Below, in pieces: positions 32,886 to 39,741 of a DNA stretch of 39,741 bases. The position numbers were made by a program, and so were the translations under genes. This stretch comes from Acidobacteriaceae bacterium (lineage in GTDB: Bacteria; Acidobacteriota; Terriglobia; Terriglobales; Acidobacteriaceae), in contig PMYE01000151.1 of NCBI GenBank assembly GCA_003171315.1, forward strand, positions 176-39,916, in the 5' to 3' direction. The stretch's first letter is position 1. Each line of letters starts with the position of its first letter. A model generated the notes under the pieces. That model saw only the letters and a program-made list of their open reading frames with translations. It was not told the origin of the DNA and did no database searches.

Positions 32886-34130
32886 ATGAGCCGGTGCGGG
32901 CCGCCGCGCGCGCAAATCGTTGTCATTAGCCAGTTCTTTGGGCAGGATCAGTCGGCCGTGGGGCAATTTCTGGCTGACTTTGCGAGCGGAGCCTCGGAGG
33001 CAGGCTACGATGTCCTGGTAATCTGCGGCGCCAACGATTATGCCTCGGACGAGGTTGCGGCGCGCGGCGGCAACCGGCGCCGGGAGCCCTCGCCAAATAA
33101 GGATCGTATATGGCCCGCGGAACGGCCCGCAGTGAACGTGGAACGGGTGAGAGCCGCGGCATTTTCACAGAACCGCTCGAAGAAACTGCTCTCCTACGCC
33201 ACCTTCTATGCGGGGGCGGTGTGGAGAGCGCTAAGGGTCGCGAAGCCGGATATTGTTGTGACGCTGACCGCGCCGCCGGGGTTGGCCTGGATCGGGTGGC
33301 TGCTGCAGCGGATACGCGGGTGCCGTCACGTGACGTGGGAGATGGATGTCTATCCGGATATCGCGGTTTCGCTGGGCATGACTTTCGCGGGTTGGACTGC
33401 GGGGCTGTTCGATTTCCCCCGGCGGCGGGCCGATGCCGTGATCGTGCTGGGTGATTGCATGAAGGTCCGCCTGCTGCGGCACGGGGTAGCGGAAGCTCGA
33501 ATCGCCGTCGCGGAGAATTGGGCTGATGGGCGGTTGATTTCTCCGCTCCCGTTTCCCGCCTGCCCGCCTCTACGCATCCTCTACTCCGGGAATCTGGGAT
33601 TGGCGCACGATGTGGCGACCATTCGCGGTGTGATAGAGCGCCTGGCGGGCAACCCCGATATCCATTTTGATTTCGCGGGCGGCGGTCTCGAGCGCGGAAA
33701 ACTGATGGATTTTTGCCGGGAGCATGGAATGACGAATGCCTCCTTCCGCGGCTACGCCCGGCAGCAGGACCTGGGAGCCAGCCTGGCGGAATGCCACCTT
33801 GGCCTGATCACGCAGAAGGCTGAGACTCTTGGCTGCGTGGTGCCCAGCAAGCTGTATGGACTGATGGCGGCGGCGCGGCCTGCTCTATATATCGGTCCCG
33901 CGGCAGCTACGCCGGCTCTTCTGATCCGGCGGTTCGATTGCGGCTGGCATTTTGAGTGTGGCGATGAAGCGGGGGTGTTGGCGCTTCTTCTGCGCCTTCT
34001 GGATGATCCGGAGGAAATCCACACAAAGGGACAAAACGGCCGAGAGGCGTTTAAAAAGGATTACGACAAGCCCGTAGGAGTAGCCCGGGTGATTCGCGCC
34101 CTGGGGCTGGAAGCGCCGGCCAACTGCTGA
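32886..34130 (+). CDS. Family 4 glycosyltransferase, WbuB-like
   Basis: 414 aa. Starts with QIVVISQFFGQDQSAVGQFLADFASGASEAGYDVLVICG, followed by DIVVTLTAPPGLAWIGWLLQ and WEMDVYPDIAVSLGM, the order seen in WbuB-like fucosamine transferases. The donor domain contains LRILYSGNLGLAHDVATI and VPSKLYGLMAAARPALYIG. The start is uncertain: ATG 32886 begins ten residues before the conserved strand, while a GTG at 32793 would add 31 mostly charged residues without similarity. The 163-bp space after the previous gene is the longest inside this part of the locus and shows nothing else. It lies just before the SDR / initiating-transferase / dehydratase trio. Confidence 0.85.
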   Translation: MSRCGPPRAQIVVISQFFGQDQSAVGQFLADFASGASEAGYDVLVICGANDYASDEVAARGGNRRREPSPNKDRIWPAERPAVNVERVRAAAFSQNRSKKLLSYATFYAGAVWRALRVAKPDIVVTLTAPPGLAWIGWLLQRIRGCRHVTWEMDVYPDIAVSLGMTFAGWTAGLFDFPRRRADAVIVLGDCMKVRLLRHGVAEARIAVAENWADGRLISPLPFPACPPLRILYSGNLGLAHDVATIRGVIERLAGNPDIHFDFAGGGLERGKLMDFCREHGMTNASFRGYARQQDLGASLAECHLGLITQKAETLGCVVPSKLYGLMAAARPALYIGPAAATPALLIRRFDCGWHFECGDEAGVLALLLRLLDDPEEIHTKGQNGREAFKKDYDKPVGVARVIRALGLEAPANC

Positions 34131-34191
34131 AAGAATCGGTGGCCTTCAACTCATCTGTTGCGATGAGTAAGAGACTGGGCAAAAGACGGCG

Positions 34192-35175
34192 ATGACAGAA
34201 CGCGTATTGGTGACAGGCGCGGATGGATTTGTGGGAAGGTTTGTCTGCCGCAGGCTCATTGGCTCAGGATATGTTCCGTGCGCCGGTCTTCGGGATCTGG
34301 CGCGATGGCCGGAATTGCAGCGGGCGGTTCCTGGCTTGCATGAGTTTCGCTTGCTGGGAGACCTGAGCGCCAATCGGGACTTGCGCGCTGAGTTCATGGA
34401 TGTATCCGCGATTGTGCACCTGGCGGCTTGCGCGCCGGGGAAAAACGAAAACGCCGCGGAAGCATCGTTGGAGTACCGGCGCGTGAATGTTGGCGGCACG
34501 AAATCCGTTGCTGTTGCCGCCGCTGCGGCAGGGGTTCGCCGGCTTCTCTTTGTGAGCACGGTAAAAGTACACGGAGAGTCAACCACGGGGAAGCCGTTTA
34601 CCGAGGATTCGCGCTCCAATCCCCTGAACCCGTATGCGAGCTCGAAGTGGGAGGCCGAAACGGCGCTTCGCGCCTTCGCGGCAGAGAGCGGACTGGAAGT
34701 AGTGACGGTTCGCCCGCCGCAGGTGTATGGCGCCGGAGTGCGCGGGAATTTTCTCCGGCTCATCCGGCTCGTGGATCGCGGCCTGCCGCTGCCCGTGCCC
34801 AAAAGCGAGAATCGGCGCAGTGTGCTTGGGGCGGAAAACCTTGCGGATTTTCTGGTACATTGCATCGGCCATCGTCATGCCGCCAATCAAAGCTTCCTGG
34901 TGAAGGACGCTGAGGACGTATCGACGCGAGAATTGATCGCGCGATTGGCAAGAGCCCTGGAGCGGCCCACCCGATTGCTGACGGTTCCGGCGGCCCTGAT
35001 TCGGTTGGCGGCTAAAGTCACGGGGAACGAAGAAGCGGCGGGCAGGGTCTTCGATTCCCTGGTGATGGACTGCAGCCGGGCGCAGCAGCGGCTGGAGTGG
35101 GTGCCTCCGGTCACGCTTGACAGCGGGCTGGCGGCAACTGCCCGATGGTATCGGGAATCGGAGCGGGCCGGATGA
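34192..35175 (+). CDS. NAD(P)-dependent SDR epimerase/reductase (WbpV-like)
   Basis: 327 aa extended short-chain dehydrogenase. The nucleotide-binding G-x-x-G-x-x-G is GADGFVG at residues 9-15. Catalytic residues are Ser122/Thr123 in VSTVKVHGE and Tyr148/Lys152 in YASSKWEAE. The substrate part has VRPPQVYGAGVRGNFLRLI. The length and the STVKVHGE motif fit enzymes acting on UDP-4-keto-6-deoxy-HexNAc (WbpV, WreQ type) or UDP-HexNAc 4-epimerases; the two cannot be separated by eye. It overlaps the next gene by 4 bp (ATGA). The context with a WecA-like transferase and a WbpM-like dehydratase supports a role in making UDP-QuiNAc or UDP-FucNAc. Confidence 0.83.
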   Translation: MTERVLVTGADGFVGRFVCRRLIGSGYVPCAGLRDLARWPELQRAVPGLHEFRLLGDLSANRDLRAEFMDVSAIVHLAACAPGKNENAAEASLEYRRVNVGGTKSVAVAAAAAGVRRLLFVSTVKVHGESTTGKPFTEDSRSNPLNPYASSKWEAETALRAFAAESGLEVVTVRPPQVYGAGVRGNFLRLIRLVDRGLPLPVPKSENRRSVLGAENLADFLVHCIGHRHAANQSFLVKDAEDVSTRELIARLARALERPTRLLTVPAALIRLAAKVTGNEEAAGRVFDSLVMDCSRAQQRLEWVPPVTLDSGLAATARWYRESERAG

Positions 35176-36215
35176 GGGCAGGCTCTTTCATGCTTCTTTT
35201 CGTTCTGGTGTTCCTTGCTTCCGCGCTGGTCACTGCCGGGGCGCGGCTCTGCCTCGCCAGTCGCGGTGTCATGGATCTTCCCAATGTCCGCAGTTCCCAC
35301 GCGGCGCCGGTCCCGCGCGGAGGCGGCCTGAGCATCGTGCTGGTTTTTCTATCGGCGGTGGCCTGGCTTCTCCACCGGCAGGTTGTCCCTGCCGCTCTTG
35401 TGTGGGCGCTCATCGGCGGAGGCATAGCGGTCGGCATCGTCGGCTTTCTCGACGACCGCTTCCGGCTGGCTCCCTGGCCGCGGCTCATCGTGCACTCGCT
35501 CGCGGCAGCATGGGCTCTCTGGTGCTTTCATACAATGCGGCCTTCGCCCTTTGACCACTGTGGCGTGTTCTGGAGCTGGGCCGGCCGGGGCGCCGTGCTG
35601 ATGGGGTTGGTCTGGCTCACGAATCTTTTCAACTTCATGGATGGAATCGACGGCTTGGCTGGAATGGAGGCCGTGTGCGTCAGTGGTCTCGGGGCACTGC
35701 TGCTACGTAATGCATTGCCGGGGTACGCGCAGGTTTCCTGGATGCTGGCGGCGGCGAGTTTGGGTTTTCTCGTTTGGAACTGGCCGCCAGCTAAAATCTT
35801 CCTGGGTGACGCCGGAAGCGGCTTTTTAGGATTTTCCCTGGGAGTGCTGGCGATGTTCTCCTCGAGGGCTGGCACGGCATTCCTTTGGCCCTGGCTGATT
35901 TTGCTTGCCGTCTTCGTTGTGGACTCAACTGTGACATTACTCCGCCGGGTGCTTTCGCAGGCGCGCTGGTACGAGGCTCATCGCAGTCACGCCTATCAAC
36001 ACGCCGCCCGCTTGTGGGGCAGTCATGCGAAGGTGACGCTGGCGGCGGCAGCGATCGACATCGCGTGGCTGTTCCCTCTCGCCTGGTGTGCCTGCCGGTA
36101 TCCTGAAGCTGCGCCCGCGTTCGCCGCGGTTGCGATCGCTCCATTGGTGTACCTGGCATTTCGTTTTCATGGGGGAATCGAGGAACCATCTCCCCAGGTT
36201 GTTCCGCAGGATTGA
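35172..36215 (+). CDS. WecA/WbpL-type polyprenyl-phosphate HexNAc-1-phosphate transferase
   Basis: 347 aa with about 10-11 helices, in the MraY/WecA family (PNPT). Conserved cytoplasmic motifs are all present: DLPNVRSSH after the first helix (35-43), GFLDD with the Asp pair at 94-95, NFMDGIDGLAG (154-164), FLGDAGSGFLG (210-220) and the C-terminal HRSHAYQ (270-276). It moves a sugar-1-phosphate from a UDP-sugar to undecaprenyl phosphate at the inner membrane and so starts each repeat unit. The HRSHAYQ form is like WbpL, which uses UDP-FucNAc or UDP-QuiNAc. ATG 35172 overlaps the SDR stop by 4 bp. No PglC/WbaP-type initiator was seen, so this is the likely first enzyme of the pathway. Confidence 0.92.
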   Translation: MRAGSFMLLFVLVFLASALVTAGARLCLASRGVMDLPNVRSSHAAPVPRGGGLSIVLVFLSAVAWLLHRQVVPAALVWALIGGGIAVGIVGFLDDRFRLAPWPRLIVHSLAAAWALWCFHTMRPSPFDHCGVFWSWAGRGAVLMGLVWLTNLFNFMDGIDGLAGMEAVCVSGLGALLLRNALPGYAQVSWMLAAASLGFLVWNWPPAKIFLGDAGSGFLGFSLGVLAMFSSRAGTAFLWPWLILLAVFVVDSTVTLLRRVLSQARWYEAHRSHAYQHAARLWGSHAKVTLAAAAIDIAWLFPLAWCACRYPEAAPAFAAVAIAPLVYLAFRFHGGIEEPSPQVVPQD

Positions 36216-36220
36216 CCCGT

Positions 36221-36239
36221 CGGCAAGGCATCCTTGCCG
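36221..36239 (+). repeat. Perfect hairpin after the initiating transferase gene
   Basis: CGGCAAGG (36221-36228) and CCTTGCCG (36232-36239) form an 8-bp stem with a 3-base CAT loop, starting 5 bp after the stop codon. No U-run follows, so a simple terminator is unlikely. It lies in the 195-bp spacer before the dehydratase gene and could be an attenuation, pausing or mRNA-stabilising site, or a short dispersed palindrome. Confidence 0.6.
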
Positions 36240-36410
36240 GTCCGGTCGCGATCGCGCGGCCAGGTTCTAGAAGACTTCCGCCCGCAAGGCGCAGGAAACT
36301 GAAAAGAACGAAAACACCCGGATGAGGCCATCCAATAGATGCGGAGCGGAATGACTTTGTTAATGATTGCTTTCACAGTCTGCGTGATTCCGGAAAGTGA
36401 GTTGTAGACG

Positions 36411-38327
36411 ATGCGCAAACAACCGGGTTTTCTTATCCGGAACATCGCGGTACGCCGGATTCTTATCTGGGCTACGCAAACCGTAATCTTCGCTGCCTCC
36501 GCCGTGGCGGCATTTCTGCTCCGGTTCGACTTCAGCGTGCCGCAACACTACCTCCGCTACCTTCCTTACGCTCTGGCGATCTGGCTGCCCGTGAAGATCG
36601 TCGTATTTTATGCGGCAAAGCTCGACCGTGGCTTTTGGCGCTATGTGTCGTTTTCCGACCTGGTGCGGGTCTTGGCCGCTAATCTCCTCGCGTCTTTCGT
36701 GGGTTATTTGCTCATCCCTTTGCTGGCCCCGCCGGGATTTCCACGATCGCTCTACATGCTCGATTTGATGGTGTGCATGTTTGGCACAGGCGGCCTTCGC
36801 CTTGTTGCCCGCGCAACATCCAGGCTCAGCTCGCAAGCGCGGAGCAAAAAAGAAGACCTGAAACGAACCCTCATTTACGGAGCCGGCGACGCTGGCATGA
36901 GCCTTCTCAGGGAAATTCGCAACAACGCGCGGCTGGCTTATCGCATTTGCGGCTTCATTGACGACGATCCGAGCAAAGTGGGCCTGCGCATCGGCGGCGT
37001 GCCGGTGCTTGGAGGAGGCGGCAAGATGGGGCAGCTCGTTGCGCGGCACAGAATCGCTATCGTTCTGATTGCCATTCCTTCCGCGACGGGCGCCGAAATG
37101 GCGCTGATTTTCAAGTTCAGCCACGACGCAGAGGTCGAGTTTAAGACTGTGCCCGGATTGGGCGAGGTGATCGAGGGCCGCGGCCTGGCCGGTCAGATCC
37201 GGGAAGTGGCAGTCGAAGATCTTTTGGGGCGCACCCCGGTGCACCTCGAAGAAGAATCGATCAGTAGCACGCTGGAGGGCAAGATCGTCCTTGTCACCGG
37301 CGCGGCCGGATCCATCGGCCGCGAACTTTGCCGGCAAATCGCGCGTTTCCACCCAGCCGGAATCGTGGGATTCGAGATTGCGGAATCCTCGTTGTTCGAG
37401 ATCGATCACGAAATGCGTCAGTCTTTCCCTCATCTTTCGTTCTATCCCGAAATTGGCAGCATTCAAAACCGCGAACGGCTGAACGAAATCTTTCAGCGCT
37501 ACAAACCGGCAGTGGTCTATCATGCCGCAGCCTACAAGCATGTTCCCTTAATGGAAAATCATGTGTTTGAGGCCATCGAAAACAATGTCTTCGGAAGCTA
37601 TAACGTGGCCGTGGCAGCAGCCGAGCATGGCGTGGAGGATTTTCTGCTGATTTCGTCGGACAAGGCCGTTCGGCCCACAAGCGTGATGGGCGCATCGAAG
37701 CGCATCGCCGAGCTGATCCTGCTGGCGTTGCAGAACGGCCGCACCAGGTATGTGGCCGTTCGTTTCGGCAACGTGCTGGGATCGAACGGCAGCGTGATTC
37801 CCATCTTCAAGAAACAAATCGCGGCCGGAGGGCCCGTCACTGTGACGCATCCCGACATGCGCCGCTTCTTCATGACCACTTTCGAGGCCTGCCAGCTCGT
37901 GCTGCAAGCCCTGGCCATCGGGAAAGGCGGCCAGATTTGCGTTCTGGACATGGGGCAACCGGTGAAGATCGTCGATCTCGCCACGCAGCTGATTCTCCTG
38001 TCGGGGCTCAGGCCGGAGGAAGACATCGAAATCGAATTCACGGGAATTCGCCCTGGCGAAAAACTCTCGGAGGAGCTTGGCACGATGCTTGAAGGCACTG
38101 TGCCGTCGAAGCACGACAAAATTCGCATCTTCGTCGGCAACGGCCTCCCCGAGGAAGACATGCGGACCTGGCTTGAATCGCTCCGCGAAATCTGCGCGGC
38201 GCGGGACCTGGGACGTTTGATCGTCGCGCTCAAAGAGCTCGTCCCGGATTACAGTCCAAGTGTCCACCTGCTCAAGCGCATCATGGCGCGAGGCGAGACG
38301 AGTCGCGCCGTATCCGAATCGAATTGA
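36411..38327 (+). CDS. WbpM/CapD-type membrane-bound UDP-HexNAc 4,6-dehydratase
   Basis: 638 aa. The N-terminal third has four membrane helices (about 17-38, 48-68, 85-105, 113-132), then a first Rossmann-like CoA-binding-type domain (TLIYGAGDAGMSLLREIR, about 153-170). The catalytic SDR domain begins at KIVLVTGAAGSIGREL (GAAGSIG at 297-303). The active site reads SSDKAVRPTSVMGASKR (415-431), with Met426 and Lys430. The usual catalytic Tyr is replaced by Met, as is known for WbpM-type enzymes. It should turn UDP-GlcNAc into UDP-4-keto-6-deoxy-GlcNAc, the substrate for the SDR upstream. It is the last gene of the locus on this strand. Confidence 0.94.
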   Translation: MRKQPGFLIRNIAVRRILIWATQTVIFAASAVAAFLLRFDFSVPQHYLRYLPYALAIWLPVKIVVFYAAKLDRGFWRYVSFSDLVRVLAANLLASFVGYLLIPLLAPPGFPRSLYMLDLMVCMFGTGGLRLVARATSRLSSQARSKKEDLKRTLIYGAGDAGMSLLREIRNNARLAYRICGFIDDDPSKVGLRIGGVPVLGGGGKMGQLVARHRIAIVLIAIPSATGAEMALIFKFSHDAEVEFKTVPGLGEVIEGRGLAGQIREVAVEDLLGRTPVHLEEESISSTLEGKIVLVTGAAGSIGRELCRQIARFHPAGIVGFEIAESSLFEIDHEMRQSFPHLSFYPEIGSIQNRERLNEIFQRYKPAVVYHAAAYKHVPLMENHVFEAIENNVFGSYNVAVAAAEHGVEDFLLISSDKAVRPTSVMGASKRIAELILLALQNGRTRYVAVRFGNVLGSNGSVIPIFKKQIAAGGPVTVTHPDMRRFFMTTFEACQLVLQALAIGKGGQICVLDMGQPVKIVDLATQLILLSGLRPEEDIEIEFTGIRPGEKLSEELGTMLEGTVPSKHDKIRIFVGNGLPEEDMRTWLESLREICAARDLGRLIVALKELVPDYSPSVHLLKRIMARGETSRAVSESN

Positions 38328-38970
38328 TCTACCTGGGTTTTCCAATTTGCGCGGTTGTCGCGCGCGTTCTGCCGCCGACTCGATCGCCGGACAGATTAGT
38401 CGGATAGATTATTGAGAACTGCATAAGGAATGTCCTGGCAATCGCGCCGTAGGCGCAGTGTTTGTTAGCCCCGCGCTTTAGCGTGGGGGAAGCGGTATCC
38501 ACAAATGCGCTCCGCAGTCCCGTAGGGACGGCGCAAGGGCATTACTGATGCAGGATTCAATAGCCGTTTCCCTCTTTCTTTCCAGCGCCATTCGCCGCTT
38601 GCGTCCTGCAAGTTCCGGCGCCTCACCCTCCAATCGATGAAAGACGGCTCGCCGCGTTCTTTGCGGCGTCGAGTGGGTCAACGTGCGCCTTACGGCTCTT
38701 CCAATAGAGCCTGGCAATATCGAGTTCGCGCAGTGTTCATTTACCTTTTCTGCAGGACTCGAATTTGGTGAAATCGTCTTGTCTCGGAATCCGCGATATA
38801 CTTGCACTGTTGCCCAGGCAAAGTTGGCGTGTATTGCCGTTAAGATTTTGCGGAGCCCCTGGTACCGCCGCGAGTGAGCGCGTCTGAAACGACACGCAGG
38901 GCACAGCCGGCATTGTGATTACAGTGGTTGAAGCTTTTCCCGGTTTGGGCAGTTTTCATCGGAGCGTGCA
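38328..38970. other. Hairpin-rich intergenic region between the dehydratase and the NusG paralogue
   Basis: 643 bp without a credible gene. Besides the triple palindrome at 38444-38529, stems are visible at 38650-38668 (CGCCGC / GCGGCG) and 38694-38711 (GGCTCT / AGAGCC). A possible -10 box TATACT lies at 38797-38802; a -35 is not clear. If it is used, the NusG-paralogue transcript would have a leader of about 160 nt. An open frame on the minus strand (38478-38807) crosses the palindromes and looks accidental. Confidence 0.5.
38444..38529. repeat. Triple palindrome element with GTA/TTTA loops
   Basis: Three hairpins follow one another: GCGCC-GTA-GGCGC (38444-38456), CCCCGCGC-TTTA-GCGTGGGG (38469-38488, one G-T pair) and GTCCC-GTA-GGGAC (38517-38529). 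Repeated short stems with the same 3-base loop are the form of REP/BIME-type dispersed elements that RAYT transposases move. I recall similar GTCCCGTAGGGAC motifs as common between genes in Acidobacteria; copy number cannot be checked here. Confidence 0.7.
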
Positions 38971-39522
38971 ATGTTCGATAGCCCATGGCGTGTTTTGCAT
39001 GTCGTCGCGAACCATGAAAAGCGCGTTGCACAGCATCTCGGGGCGCGATCGCTGGAACACTACCTTCCCCTTTATGCAGTGCGCTCCAAATGGACCGACC
39101 GCACGGTCGACCTCGAGCGCCCGCTCTTTGCCGGATACGTTTTTGTCCGTTTCCCGGGCGAGGCGCGGATTTCTGTCGTCAGCACTCCGGGTGTTCTGCG
39201 CTTGCTGGGGAACAGTGCAGGCGAAACGGTGAGCGCCGCTGAAATCGAGAGAATCCGCGAGGGCCTGGCCGGCGGATACATCCTGCGGCCCCATCCCGCG
39301 GTTTCTATCGGTGAACGGGTGCGCGTGCATCGCGGCGTGTTCGAGGGAGTGGAAGGGATTGTGACGGAGCTTCGTCATCAGTGCAAGGTCATCATCGCCC
39401 TTGCCGTAACCAAGCAGTGCTTCTCGCTGGAAGTGGATCTGGACGACGTCGAGGTCTTGCGCAAGCCGGTCGCCGGGGAAGTGCTTTGTGGAAGAAGGAA
39501 ATCGGCGGCGTTCCGCGCGTAG
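38971..39522 (+). CDS. NusG paralogue of the UpxY/RfaH/LoaP type (specialised antiterminator)
   Basis: 183 aa. The NGN domain is about residues 1-105: WRVLHVVANHEKRVAQHLGAR at the start, then HYLPLYAVRSKWTDRTVDLERPLFAGYVFVRF, the motif set shared by NusG paralogues. A KOW motif follows at about 110-145 (SIGERVRVHRGVFEGVEGIVTEL). It is shorter and more diverged than housekeeping NusG, and it lies beside a polysaccharide locus, where UpxY and RfaH prevent early termination of long surface-glycan operons. GGAG lies about 6 bp before the ATG. Whether it acts on the locus to its left or on genes past the right edge cannot be seen; the usual place is first gene of the operon controlled. Confidence 0.88.
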   Translation: MFDSPWRVLHVVANHEKRVAQHLGARSLEHYLPLYAVRSKWTDRTVDLERPLFAGYVFVRFPGEARISVVSTPGVLRLLGNSAGETVSAAEIERIREGLAGGYILRPHPAVSIGERVRVHRGVFEGVEGIVTELRHQCKVIIALAVTKQCFSLEVDLDDVEVLRKPVAGEVLCGRRKSAAFRA

Positions 39523-39524
39523 CA

Positions 39525-39715
39525 GAAGGGCGCGGCCCTTCGTGATCCTGCGGCGTCACAATCGAAAGAGAGTTCGCGCCTGGAACGGCCAGAGGAGAAA
39601 AGCGGGCATACCTCGAATGAGATATGCCCGCTTGCTTCATGAACTATAGCGGGTCTCCTGCAGGTGGTGACCAATGCGCAATCGCTAAGTGGCTTTTTCA
39701 TCGAGAAAAAGCCAC
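39525..39715 (+). promoter_or_regulatory. Three perfect hairpins downstream of the NusG paralogue
   Basis: GAAGGGC-GCG-GCCCTTC (39525-39541) starts 2 bp after the stop codon. AAGCGGGCATA / TATGCCCGCTT (39600-39610 and 39623-39633) has a 12-nt loop. GTGGCTTTTTC / GAAAAAGCCAC (39689-39699 and 39705-39715) has a 5-nt loop. None is followed by a U-run on the plus strand. They may be pause sites, processing sites or terminators of an unusual kind in the leader of the next genes. Confidence 0.55.
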
Positions 39716-39741
39716 CTTGAATACTGTCCGAAATGGCTCAT

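Noticed and set aside
38478-38807. Minus-strand open frame of 109 codons between the dehydratase and the NusG paralogue
   Set aside because: It runs through the palindromic element; repeats of this kind often create accidental frames, and no domain is visible.
39600-39633. Strong hairpin considered as a rho-independent terminator of the NusG-paralogue gene
   Set aside because: No U-run follows on either strand, so it was listed as a regulatory hairpin.

Overview
This looks like a chromosomal segment of a GC-rich acidobacterium, most likely Acidobacteriota class Terriglobia. That placement is inferred from the combination of a pro-kumamolisin (S53) protease, an ARPP-1-type secreted protein, an HDOD protein, a UpxY/RfaH-like NusG paralogue next to a polysaccharide locus, and short GTA-loop palindromes between genes. 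No rRNA, tRNA, transposase, integrase or CRISPR array was seen.

Left part (1-20310): a minus-strand housekeeping set (folD, coaE, and an HtrA-type protease cut by the window edge) diverges from a plus-strand respiratory module. That module encodes a tetraheme cytochrome c, a four-cluster ferredoxin and an NrfD-like quinone-reactive membrane protein, with no catalytic molybdoenzyme in the window. The divergent promoter region carries CRP/FNR-like TGTG...CACA palindromes. A long imperfect inverted repeat between the ferredoxin and nrfD-like genes contains the ribosome binding site of the latter. Next come a DUF2339-like membrane protein, a secreted ARPP-1 protein (minus strand), a translationally coupled sigma / zinc-finger anti-sigma pair, an HDOD protein, a NagX-like membrane acyltransferase (minus), a sedolisin protease (minus), an OPT oligopeptide transporter, guaB and a VanZ-like protein.

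Right part (20760-38327): one plus-strand surface-polysaccharide locus of the Wzx/Wzy type. In order it has a small ribbon-helix-helix protein, a Wza-like exporter with several SLBB domains and a 15-unit hexapeptide repeat, a Wzz-type co-polymerase without a kinase domain, a Wzx flippase, a Wzy polymerase, a GT2, a CgeB-like glycosyltransferase, three GT4 enzymes, an SDR, a WecA/WbpL-type initiating transferase and a WbpM/CapD 4,6-dehydratase. The last three have the same order as wbpV-wbpL-wbpM. This suggests that chains start from a 6-deoxy-HexNAc such as QuiNAc or FucNAc. After a hairpin-rich 640-bp gap lies a UpxY/RfaH-type antiterminator, followed by three perfect hairpins up to the window end.

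The most unusual signals are DNA-level: (i) one short DNA element lies inside two unrelated genes, the sigma factor and vanZ, and is read in two different frames; (ii) hairpins cover the ribosome binding sites of the nrfD-like gene and guaB; (iii) a well-formed terminator points along the plus strand where no plus-strand gene is seen; (iv) hairpin clusters flank the NusG paralogue. All functions come from reading motifs by eye; no database search was run.
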